NCBI GenBank assembly: GCA_964634565.1
Contig: CAZWLP010000001.1
Span: 1 to 64,000 of the forward strand
DNA from: JAUVKT01 sp964634565
Lineage (GTDB): Bacteria; Bacteroidota; Bacteroidia; Bacteroidales; VadinHA17
Direction: 5' to 3'
Length of the DNA: 64,000 bases
In this document: piece after piece, positions 35,667 to 43,361 of the stretch
Numbering within the stretch: the first letter of the stretch is position 1
Layout of the letters: each line of letters starts with the position of its first letter
Translations under genes and position numbers: made by a program
Notes under the pieces: model-generated
Told to the model about the DNA's origin: nothing
Databases searched by the model: none
What the model saw: the letters and a program-made list of their open reading frames with translations, nothing else

Positions 35667-36911
35667 TTGAGAACAGGCCTGTTTATATCGCGAAGACTTA
35701 TTAAAGAACAAAAAGGAAGCACTTCCTTTTCAAGGCCCATTAATATTATAGTTATTAGCGGTATTGCCATGGGTCTTGCAGTAATGATCCTTTCAATATC
35801 AATCCTTACAGGCTTTAAGAAAGAGATTCGCGATAGGATAGCCGGTTTTTCAGGACATATCCAGATTTTAAACTTTGATTCAAATTATTCATACGAAACC
35901 GTCCCGGTATCCGGCAATCAGAAATTTATTCCTGAGCTTCAGAATAACCCGGCAATTCAGAATATCCAGGTATTTGCAACCAAAGCCGGTATTATTAAAA
36001 CTGACGATAATATTCAGGGTGTGGTACTTAAAGGCGTCGGACCGGATTATAACTGGGATTTCTTTAAAAATAATCTCACGGAAGGATCTGTATTAAGCCT
36101 CAGCGACTCTGCAAGATCGACCGATGTACTTATTTCCCGCCAGGTTTGCAGACTGCTTAATCTGAAATTAAACGATAATTTTGCGATGTACTTCGTGCAG
36201 GATCCGCCCAGGATGCGTCGTTTTACTATTAAAGGAATCTACGAGACCAGCGTTGAACAAATGGACAAGATTTACGTACTCTGTGATATTCGGCAAATAC
36301 GAAGACTTAATGGGTGGGAGTCTGATCAGGTAAGTGGCTTTGAGGTTTTACTTAATGATTTTAATGATATAGATCTTATGACCTATGCGATAAGGGATGC
36401 AATAGGTTACAGGTTTGAGGAAGATCAGGATCAGCTGAAGGTTACCAATATAAGGCTGAAATATCCTCAGATCTTTGATTGGCTTGGTTTCCAGGATACA
36501 AATGTTGTAACTATTCTTGTGCTGATGCTTCTGGTGGCCGGTTTTAATATGATATCGGGTCTTCTGATCCTAATACTTGAAAAAACTAATTTTATTGGTA
36601 TCCTGAAGGCTGTCGGATCGAACAATGGTCTGATCAGAAAAGTGTTCTTATATCAGGCAGCCTACCTGATTGTTAATGGCCTTGCCTGGGGTAATGTTAT
36701 TGGCATCGGACTTGCCTTTCTTCAGAAAAGATTCGAGCTTATATCACTCGACCCATCCTCATACTACCTCAGCACTGTACCAATCAATTTCAATATTTTT
36801 CATATCCTGTTGCTAAATATCGGCACCATGGCAATTATCTTAGCGATGCTGATAATACCGTCAAGACTTATTTCAAGAATTACACCCGTAAAAGCAATCA
36901 GGTTTGATTAA
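35667..36911 (+). CDS. FtsX-like permease, LolC/LolE type
   Basis: Inner-membrane ABC permease of the lipoprotein-releasing LolC/E kind. The proposed 414 residues have an N-terminal helix after RRLIKEQKGS (about 25-50, VISGIAMGLAVMILSISIL), a periplasmic MacB-like domain (about 55-270) and three C-terminal helices (about 275-405) including the FtsX signature ILEKTNFIGILKAVGSNNGL. The open frame reaches back to 35400, but this upstream part has no family similarity and is antisense to the NamZ gene. The TTG at 35667 (LRTGLFISRRL) is the best start. The partner ATPase (LolD-like) is not in the window. Role in lipoprotein sorting is inferred from family resemblance. Confidence 0.85.
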   Translation: MRTGLFISRRLIKEQKGSTSFSRPINIIVISGIAMGLAVMILSISILTGFKKEIRDRIAGFSGHIQILNFDSNYSYETVPVSGNQKFIPELQNNPAIQNIQVFATKAGIIKTDDNIQGVVLKGVGPDYNWDFFKNNLTEGSVLSLSDSARSTDVLISRQVCRLLNLKLNDNFAMYFVQDPPRMRRFTIKGIYETSVEQMDKIYVLCDIRQIRRLNGWESDQVSGFEVLLNDFNDIDLMTYAIRDAIGYRFEEDQDQLKVTNIRLKYPQIFDWLGFQDTNVVTILVLMLLVAGFNMISGLLILILEKTNFIGILKAVGSNNGLIRKVFLYQAAYLIVNGLAWGNVIGIGLAFLQKRFELISLDPSSYYLSTVPINFNIFHILLLNIGTMAIILAMLIIPSRLISRITPVKAIRFD

Positions 36912-37013
36912 TTGTTAAAAAAATATTTTCAGGCTGTTTACTTCCATTTATTCGTGTATTTGCAAAAAAATCAAAATAAATTAAGGTAAATCAACCGTCA
37001 CTGCATCAAATTT

Positions 37014-37021
37014 TAATTTTG
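37014..37021 (+). promoter_or_regulatory. Bacteroidota -7 element for gatE-gatD
   Basis: TAATTTTG, perfect TAnnTTTG match. It lies 13 bp before the first ATG (37035) and 73 bp before the second candidate ATG (37095), so it leaves either a very short or a roughly 67-nt leader. Confidence 0.6.
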
Positions 37022-37034
37022 AGCCTGGCTCAGA

Positions 37035-39080
37035 ATGATAACTGAATTTGATATCTCTGTTTTCTTGAATAAATTGCCGACCAAATTATTTTCAATGAAG
37101 AAGTTTAATGCCCGAAAAAATTACGAGAGTACACGTAAAGAAATTGGCTTTGTAGATCTGAACGATGCAGCTATTGAAGATTATAAGAGGATAGGGTTTA
37201 AGTCCGGACTTGAAGTACACCAGCAATTACTCACTAAGAGCAAGCTTTTCTGCAGATGTCCTGCAGGTATTTATCACAATCATGATAATTTCGATGCTGA
37301 GGTAATCAGACATATGCGACCAACACTTAGTGAACTGGGCGAATATGACGGAACGGCTCTCATGGAGTTTAAGACCAGAAAGGAGATTATATACCGTCTG
37401 AATAACGAAAATGCCTGCACATACGAAGTTGATGATACTCCTCCTTTTCCGATCGACAAGGAAGCTCTCGATATAGCCCTTGAAATTTCTTTGCTATCAA
37501 AACTCAATATTGTAGGAGAAGTTCATATTACAAGGAAACAGTATCTCGATGGAAGTATACCAACCGGATTCCAGAGAACAGCGATACTGGGTGTGGAAGG
37601 GGAAATTGAATTAAAAAATAAGAAGGTAAGGCTGATACAGTTAAGCATCGAGGAAGATTCCTGCAGGGAAATATCTGATATAGGCCATACCCGGATCTAT
37701 AAAACCGACAGACTCGGGATGCCACTTATTGAGACAGTTACCTACCCCGATATGGAGACACCTCAGGAACTGGCTGAAGCTGCAGAATATATAAGATACC
37801 TTAATCGCAGTACAGATAAGGTCAGGACAGGTATTGGTGCCGGACGGGAAGATGTAAATGTTAGCTGCAGGGGAGGTAGCAGGGTTGAGATTAAAGGAGT
37901 GGCCCATATTCTGTGGATCCCCAGGCTGTCGCATAACGAAAGTTTCAGGCAATATGCCCTCCTTAATATAAGGTCTGTCCTGAATTCAAGGCTTAAGAAC
38001 GGATCTTCCTGGAAAATGAATTATAAAGAAATTATATTTTCAAATATTAACCTGCTGACGGAGAACATTAAAGGTGCCCTGGATAAAAATTACAGGGTAA
38101 TGGCTGTAAACCTGCCTCTCTGCAAAGGTATACTTTCACATTTTACACAACCCGGTCATATCTTTGCAGACGAGCTGACTGACAGGCTAAAGGTAATTGC
38201 CTGTATAGAAAAGCCAAATATGATTCATTCCGAGGAACTCAACCCTCTTGAATCCGAGAAAGAATGGTCGAAGATAAGGGAATTTCTTGAGTCGGAACCA
38301 GAAGATGCTCAGCTTGTTATATGGGGACCGGATGAAGATATTTCAACTGCCCTCGAAACAGTGGAAGAAAGAATTCGGATGGCCTTCGAAGGAGTTCCGC
38401 TTGAGACAAGGAAATCGTTACCCGATGGGACAACGATCTTCGAAAGAGTATTACCCGGATCTGACAGGATGTACCCTGATACTGACTCACCCCCTATTCC
38501 TCTTGAAGAATCATATATTGAGAACCTTAGAAAAAACCTTCCTGAAGATATCGCTATCAGGTTCTCACAAATGAGAGATTGGAAAATACCTGAAGGAACA
38601 TTTAAATATTTACTGAGTAAAAACCTTATTCCTGTAATTGAAGATATAGCGGAAAATACTGGCTTTACTCATAAACAGATCGGAGCCTTCCTGGGACAGA
38701 GATTCAAGAGAATTGAAGGCATAAGAAAAGGGCATAACAACTTCAGTTTTAAGATTATCTCAAACCTGTTTTACTACCTTGATAATAACGGGCTTAAGTA
38801 TGAAATTGCAGAACCTATGCTGCACATACTTTATGAACATCCTAAAATGAGGTATGAGTCAATTTTAACAACACTTAATTATAAGAAACTGAGTATTGAT
38901 GACCTTATTGCACCACTTGATTTTCTGTATAAGAAATTTGAGGAAGACAAAGAAATTGTTGACAATTCCAGGTTAATAAACTGGCTTATGGGACAGTTAA
39001 GAAAACAGGCAAGAGGTAATATCGACCTAAGGGACCTGTATTTAAGAGTTAAGGATTTTGCAGAGAATAAAACAAAGTAG
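37035..39080 (+). CDS. gatE: Glu-tRNA(Gln) amidotransferase subunit E (archaeal-type GatE)
   Basis: GatE is the GatB-like subunit of the GatDE enzyme that converts Glu-tRNA(Gln) to Gln-tRNA(Gln) with ATP and an amide donor. The 681 residues begin (after about 50 extra residues) with the cradle domain: GLEVHQQLLTKSKLFCRCP (about 58-76), LDGSIPTGFQRTA, RTGIGAGREDVNVSCRGGSR (about 264-283) and VEIKGV. GatB lacks the AspRS-like insertion, but it is present here at about 310-450, followed by SLPDGTTIFERVLPGSDRMY and a YqeY-like helical tail (about 560-681). This insertion, and the gatD gene 2 bp downstream, make it GatE and not GatB. Archaeal GatE is about 620-640 residues; the excess is N-terminal, and an ATG at 37095 (MKKFNARKNY) would remove 20 residues. 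Base composition looks like its neighbours, so any transfer is old. Confidence 0.93.
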   Translation: MITEFDISVFLNKLPTKLFSMKKFNARKNYESTRKEIGFVDLNDAAIEDYKRIGFKSGLEVHQQLLTKSKLFCRCPAGIYHNHDNFDAEVIRHMRPTLSELGEYDGTALMEFKTRKEIIYRLNNENACTYEVDDTPPFPIDKEALDIALEISLLSKLNIVGEVHITRKQYLDGSIPTGFQRTAILGVEGEIELKNKKVRLIQLSIEEDSCREISDIGHTRIYKTDRLGMPLIETVTYPDMETPQELAEAAEYIRYLNRSTDKVRTGIGAGREDVNVSCRGGSRVEIKGVAHILWIPRLSHNESFRQYALLNIRSVLNSRLKNGSSWKMNYKEIIFSNINLLTENIKGALDKNYRVMAVNLPLCKGILSHFTQPGHIFADELTDRLKVIACIEKPNMIHSEELNPLESEKEWSKIREFLESEPEDAQLVIWGPDEDISTALETVEERIRMAFEGVPLETRKSLPDGTTIFERVLPGSDRMYPDTDSPPIPLEESYIENLRKNLPEDIAIRFSQMRDWKIPEGTFKYLLSKNLIPVIEDIAENTGFTHKQIGAFLGQRFKRIEGIRKGHNNFSFKIISNLFYYLDNNGLKYEIAEPMLHILYEHPKMRYESILTTLNYKKLSIDDLIAPLDFLYKKFEEDKEIVDNSRLINWLMGQLRKQARGNIDLRDLYLRVKDFAENKTK

Positions 39081-39082
39081 AT

Positions 39083-40468
39083 ATGACTGAAGATTTTTTC
39101 CAGGGATATAAAGGAGAAGCACTTAAGACTCTTAAGAAATACCGTGTAAGGGTATGGGGACAAACCGAAATTGATACCAGCAGGGGAACCTTTACTGGCA
39201 CTGTGTTGCCAAGATCAGAAAATGACGACGACCTTCATATAGTTTTAAAAATAGAAACAGGATATAATATTGGTATTGATGTCGGCACAATAATAGGGAT
39301 GAAAGAAACAGGCTATCAAAAAGCCAATTATAAGATCCCGGAAAAAGAATTTCCATATTCAGACAATAAGCCGTCGATTAAACTATTTGGCACCGGTGGG
39401 ACTATTGCTTCAAGACTGGATTACAGGACGGGAGCTGTTATCCCGGCATTTTCGCCCGGAGAGCTCTATGGTGCTGTTCCTGAGCTTGCAGATATTTGTA
39501 ATATCGACACCGAAAAACTTTTTGCAGTATTCAGTGAAAACATGGGCCCCGAACAGTATATTACACTGGCAAAGGCTATAGGAAAGGAAATAGAAAACGG
39601 CATTGATGGAATTGTAATAGGCCATGGCACAGATACACTGCACCATACTGCTGCTGCATTATCATTTATGGTACAGGATCCGCCGGTACCAATTATACTC
39701 GTCGGATCACAAAGATCATCAGACAGACCCTCTTCAGATGCAGCCCTAAATCTTATCCATGCCTCCTGGGCAGCATCACATGGCGATATTGCCGAAGTAC
39801 TTGTCTGTATGTTCGGACCAACCAGCGACGAGTATGGCTTTCTTCACCGAGGAACCAGAGTACGTAAGATGCATAGTTCCTACAGATCAACATTCAGAAC
39901 GATTGGTGATACCCCGGTTGCAACTATTACAAAAGAAGGAATTAAGCATATAAAGAAGAATTATAATCAAAGGAGAAAAGATAAGAAAGTAACTATACTG
40001 CCATATTTCTCTGAAAAAGTAAGTATGCTATATTATTATCCTCATATGCAGCCTGAAATTCTGGATAATCTTGTAGATCTGGGATATAAGGGCATTATTA
40101 TTGTTGGCACAGGTCTCGGACATGTGAACCGGGAACTTTACCCCGCCCTGAAAAGAGCAAAGGATAAAGGTGTTTCCGTCTTTATGACCCTGCAAACCAT
40201 ATGGGGTTATGTTCATATGTTTGTTTACGAAACAGGACGCGATATGATGGCCCTGGGAGTTACTCCCCTGGGTAATATGCTTCCCGAGGTAGCATGGGTA
40301 AAACTGGGCTGGGCCATGGGCCAGACTGAAGATCAGGAGGAAATTAAAAGAATAATGTTATCACCTGTTAATCAAGAGATCACAGAACGTGAGCCCTATA
40401 ATGGTTATCTGGTATACCAGGGAGGGGTGCCCGAAGTCGAAAATTTTGTCAGAAGGTTCCATAAGTAA
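39083..40468 (+). CDS. gatD: Glu-tRNA(Gln) amidotransferase subunit D (archaeal-type GatD)
   Basis: GatD is the type I L-asparaginase-like subunit of GatDE; it releases ammonia from glutamine or asparagine for GatE. The 461-residue protein has the GatD-specific N-terminal beta-barrel domain (about 15-75, with DDLHIVLKIETGYNIGIDV), then the asparaginase core. First catalytic Thr motif is FGTGGTIAS (about 102-110), then SENMGPEQY, the second Thr-Asp motif GHGTDTLHHT (about 180-189), GSQRSSDRPSSDA (about 208-220) and the catalytic Lys in VRKMHSSYRSTFR (Lys about 262). All catalytic residues are present, so it should be active. Simple asparaginases lack the N-terminal barrel and the HRGTRVRKMHSS block. 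It starts 2 bp after gatE. Confidence 0.93.
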   Translation: MTEDFFQGYKGEALKTLKKYRVRVWGQTEIDTSRGTFTGTVLPRSENDDDLHIVLKIETGYNIGIDVGTIIGMKETGYQKANYKIPEKEFPYSDNKPSIKLFGTGGTIASRLDYRTGAVIPAFSPGELYGAVPELADICNIDTEKLFAVFSENMGPEQYITLAKAIGKEIENGIDGIVIGHGTDTLHHTAAALSFMVQDPPVPIILVGSQRSSDRPSSDAALNLIHASWAASHGDIAEVLVCMFGPTSDEYGFLHRGTRVRKMHSSYRSTFRTIGDTPVATITKEGIKHIKKNYNQRRKDKKVTILPYFSEKVSMLYYYPHMQPEILDNLVDLGYKGIIIVGTGLGHVNRELYPALKRAKDKGVSVFMTLQTIWGYVHMFVYETGRDMMALGVTPLGNMLPEVAWVKLGWAMGQTEDQEEIKRIMLSPVNQEITEREPYNGYLVYQGGVPEVENFVRRFHK

Positions 40469-40504
40469 GTAATAATATACCTAAAATAGTATAACAATTT
40501 CTTC

Positions 40505-40512
40505 TATATTTG
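40505..40512 (+). promoter_or_regulatory. Bacteroidota -7 element for the UreH-like gene
   Basis: TATATTTG, perfect TAnnTTTG match, 23 bp before the ATG at 40535. It suggests that the transporter is not merely part of the gatE-gatD transcript. Confidence 0.65.
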
Positions 40513-40534
40513 ACTGTTCAGAAAAAGAGCGATA

Positions 40535-41152
40535 ATGATAGTATATTTTCTAACCGGATTGGCAGCAAGTTCTCTGCATGTTGTTTCAGGACCTGACCAC
40601 CTGGCAGCTGTTACCCCACTGGCGATTGAAAATAAAAAAAAGTCATGGCTTGTCGGATTTACATGGGGGCTGGGCCATACATTGGGAGTGATAATTATCG
40701 GCATATTGTTTATTCTCTTCCGGGATCTGATACCCGTTGAAACAATATCTGCCTATAGTGAACAGATGGTTGGCATACTTTTGATAATTATTGGTCTCTG
40801 GATCTTCTATAGAATTTTTTCAAACAAACCACACAAAAACTTCAAACCAAAAAGAGATGATGCATGGACTGCACTGAGTATTGGTATTATACACGGAGTT
40901 GCAGGCGTAAGCCATCTTATTGGCATATTGCCAAGCCTTGCACTGCCTACCAGGGCTGATTCGGTTTCATATATTCTTGGCTTCAGTGTAGGTACAATAA
41001 TCACCATGGTCGCATATTCCGCAATTATGGGCATGGTATCTCACAGAGCGACAAAAAATGATCATAGGAAATTATTACTTGGCATCAGAATAGCAGGAAG
41101 CACAGTTGCGATTCTTGTAGGTATTTTCTGGATCTTCCAGTCTTCCCATTAA
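40535..41152 (+). CDS. UreH/NiCoT-like membrane transporter
   Basis: A 205-residue polytopic protein with about six membrane segments. The first helix holds HVVSGPDHLAAVTP (about 14-27), which has the spacing of the HX4DH metal motif of nickel/cobalt permeases. A second similar element follows at IIHGVAGVSHLIGILPS (about 119-135), and a third conserved segment at WGLGHTLGV. This fits the UreH/HoxN-like branch, whose members move nickel or cobalt, or the related TauE-like group. It has its own -7 element and no urease, hydrogenase or cobalamin gene nearby, so the cargo is uncertain. Confidence 0.8.
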   Translation: MIVYFLTGLAASSLHVVSGPDHLAAVTPLAIENKKKSWLVGFTWGLGHTLGVIIIGILFILFRDLIPVETISAYSEQMVGILLIIIGLWIFYRIFSNKPHKNFKPKRDDAWTALSIGIIHGVAGVSHLIGILPSLALPTRADSVSYILGFSVGTIITMVAYSAIMGMVSHRATKNDHRKLLLGIRIAGSTVAILVGIFWIFQSSH

Positions 41153-41184
41153 TCAAAGCAATAAATTACTTTAATTAACCAAAG

Positions 41185-41192
41185 TATCTTTG
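41185..41192 (+). promoter_or_regulatory. Bacteroidota -7 element for the Nudix gene
   Basis: TATCTTTG, perfect TAnnTTTG match. The in-frame TTG/GTG at 41190-41195 lie in or next to it, so the ATG at 41241, about 42 nt past the predicted start of transcription, is the better start. Confidence 0.65.
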
Positions 41193-41240
41193 GTGCAAAA
41201 AAATCCAGGCAGCAGCATAATATCTGATTATCTTTATAAA

Positions 41241-41894
41241 ATGACTTTATCTGTAATTGCAAACAAACTTGGAGAGGCCCTTAAAGGAAAGTTGCCGGGT
41301 ACTGATATTCAATGGGAAATGGCGTCATCCGATCGGATGATCAGTGACTTCCCCAGGAAAAAGAAAGAAGACTCCAGGCTCGCTGCTGTATTGATTACAC
41401 TATATCCCTTAAATGGCAAAATCCATACTCTCTTTATTCAGCGTCCGGTATACAGCGGCATTCATAGCGGACAAATTGCCTTTCCTGGCGGAAAACAGGA
41501 AGACTCAGACATTGATCTTACAGCAACTGCCTTAAGAGAGGCCCACGAAGAAACCGGCATATGCAGCTCAGATATTACAATAATGGGCAGCCTTACTCCT
41601 CTATATATTCCGGTAAGTAATATTGAGGTTACTCCTGTGGTGGCTTACTCAGCTACAAGACCGGATATCAACTCAGACAGCGATGAAGTTGTATCACTTA
41701 TTGAAGCAGAATTATCTGCTTTTTATGATCCGGCACTAGTAAAAGAGAAGGCAATGCTAATAAGAGATGAAATGCTGAATATTAAATATTACGATTATAA
41801 GGGACATATTATCTGGGGAGCCACTGCAATGATATTATACGAGCTCCTGGTAGTTATCGAAGAAAACCGGATTATTTTAGAGCCAGGAGATTAG
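41241..41894 (+). CDS. CoA-pyrophosphatase-type Nudix hydrolase
   Basis: A 217-residue Nudix hydrolase. The Nudix box is seen as FPGGKQEDSDIDLTATALRE followed by AHEETGI, with the upstream RPVYSGIHSGQIAFPGGK that marks the coenzyme A pyrophosphatase (NudL/YeaB) branch. It would split CoA or its derivatives into 3',5'-ADP and 4'-phosphopantetheine with Mg2+ or Mn2+. The longer frame from 41190 was rejected on promoter grounds. The last 23 bp overlap the 3' end of the convergent MltF-like gene. Confidence 0.88.
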   Translation: MTLSVIANKLGEALKGKLPGTDIQWEMASSDRMISDFPRKKKEDSRLAAVLITLYPLNGKIHTLFIQRPVYSGIHSGQIAFPGGKQEDSDIDLTATALREAHEETGICSSDITIMGSLTPLYIPVSNIEVTPVVAYSATRPDINSDSDEVVSLIEAELSAFYDPALVKEKAMLIRDEMLNIKYYDYKGHIIWGATAMILYELLVVIEENRIILEPGD

Positions 41895-43296
41895 TATAAT
41901 GCTCATAGCGGTCCAGAACCTCATTTACATAATTAAAAGGTTCCTCTCCACGACAGAATCCGTGTTCAACAACAGGATCGTGGTAGAATTCAGGATCTGA
42001 TTTTTTAAGAAGGTAATAAGCAACATTATCATCCCAAATATCTGGATCCCGTCCGTTTTTACGAGCCAGCCTCCTCGCATCAAGTACATGACCCGGACCT
42101 ACATTATAAGATGCAAGAATAAATTTCAGTCTTTCAGATTCATCTTCGACTTTATCCTCGAACATCTCCTGAAGCCATTTAATATACATAACTCCGGCCT
42201 GTATATTCCTTTCTGGTGATTTTTTTACGTCTATTCCAAAATGTTCTCCTGTTGAAGGCATCAATTGCATAAGCCCATAAGCGCCTGCCCAGGAAGTTAC
42301 ATCAGGATCAAAACGTGATTCCTGTGCCACAAGTGAAGCAAGTAAACGCCAATCCCAGCCAATGGAGTCGCTGTACTGCCTGAAATAATTATCATACTCT
42401 GAAACTCTTCCGCTAATAAGCGAGTAACTATCGCTCCTGACCATTGTACTCGACCTGGCATTCTTAAAATATTTGGCATATAAAAGCGCATAGCTTGTGC
42501 TCTTTCTGTATGTGTTTATCCAACTGTTCAGGCTGGCTACAAGTTCATTAGACCCGCTTTTACGTACAGCCCATGCAAAATTCTGGGGAAAACTTATCGG
42601 TGTATCAACATCCAGATTCGAATAGTAAGTACGGTTAACAAGACCAACGTTCTCATCACATACAGTATAGTCAATTTCCTTATCGGCCACAAGTGTTATC
42701 AATTCTTCAACCTCCATCGGAACTTCAACAATATTTATTGAATCACCTATCTCATCCTCAAGATTCTTAAGTCGTTGTGCAAAAGAGGATCCACTCTGCA
42801 CATATACCGTTTTACCTGCAAGATCAAGCTGGTTACGTACAAGTTCCCTGTCGATATCATCCCTGGTCATCTGGCGCCAGTTATCAGGCCTGCGCTGCAC
42901 AAGGACCTGTCTTGTCTGGCCTATTGGTGCAGAAAATTTAACTCTTTCCTTTCTTTCATTATTTACGGCAAGGTTAAGAGCCATCAGGTCTACTTCTCCC
43001 CTGTCGAGCATTTCAAAAGAAATATTCAGGTCGTTCTCTGTGATTATCTCAAGTTCCAGATCGATATAATCAGCAAAGGCCTGCAATAAATCAAACTGGA
43101 AGCCCATGGGCTCTCCCTTATATATAAAATAACTGGTTGAATTATAATCGGTAATAGCTACAAGCTTACCCCCTTCGCGAATCTGACTAAGATCTTTATG
43201 TACAATTAATGACTGATTGTCATCATTGGAATATGTATTACAGGAAAAAGTAGTGAACAATAAAAATATTACAATTAATAAGAGTCTTGCACCCAA
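41872..43296 (-). CDS. MltF-like membrane-bound lytic transglycosylase
   Basis: A 474-residue lipoprotein that joins a solute-binding (SBP_bac_3) domain to a lytic transglycosylase. The signal sequence ends with lipobox TTFSC (Cys about 19). The SBP domain spans about 40-270 (REGGKLVAITDYNSTSYF, MALNLAVNNERKERVKFS), and the SLT domain about 295-440 with the catalytic Glu in LVAQESRFDPDVTSWAGAYG, then LMQLMPST. The enzyme would cleave peptidoglycan non-hydrolytically at the outer membrane, the SBP domain acting as regulator as in MltF. The start is a TTG at 43296; a stop codon just upstream (43303-43305) excludes an earlier ATG. A perfect -7 element lies 53 bp upstream. Confidence 0.9.
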   Translation of the reverse strand: MGARLLLIVIFLLFTTFSCNTYSNDDNQSLIVHKDLSQIREGGKLVAITDYNSTSYFIYKGEPMGFQFDLLQAFADYIDLELEIITENDLNISFEMLDRGEVDLMALNLAVNNERKERVKFSAPIGQTRQVLVQRRPDNWRQMTRDDIDRELVRNQLDLAGKTVYVQSGSSFAQRLKNLEDEIGDSINIVEVPMEVEELITLVADKEIDYTVCDENVGLVNRTYYSNLDVDTPISFPQNFAWAVRKSGSNELVASLNSWINTYRKSTSYALLYAKYFKNARSSTMVRSDSYSLISGRVSEYDNYFRQYSDSIGWDWRLLASLVAQESRFDPDVTSWAGAYGLMQLMPSTGEHFGIDVKKSPERNIQAGVMYIKWLQEMFEDKVEDESERLKFILASYNVGPGHVLDARRLARKNGRDPDIWDDNVAYYLLKKSDPEFYHDPVVEHGFCRGEEPFNYVNEVLDRYEHYTNLLALK

Positions 43297-43348
43297 AATA
43301 CGTTATTTAGTTAGACATATGCCTTAATACCTGAGCAAAAAAGCGCGG

Positions 43349-43356
43349 CAAATATA
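43349..43356 (-). promoter_or_regulatory. Bacteroidota -7 element for the MltF-like gene
   Basis: In gene orientation TATATTTG, perfect TAnnTTTG match, 53 bp before the TTG start. It sits in the 65-bp gap behind the porin gene, just past that gene's stop codon. Confidence 0.6.
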
Positions 43357-43361
43357 CAAAA

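Noticed and set aside
37035..39080. Ordinary GatB of GatCAB
   Set aside because: It is about 200 residues longer than GatB, has the AspRS-like insertion specific to GatE, and gatD follows directly; no gatC or gatA nearby.
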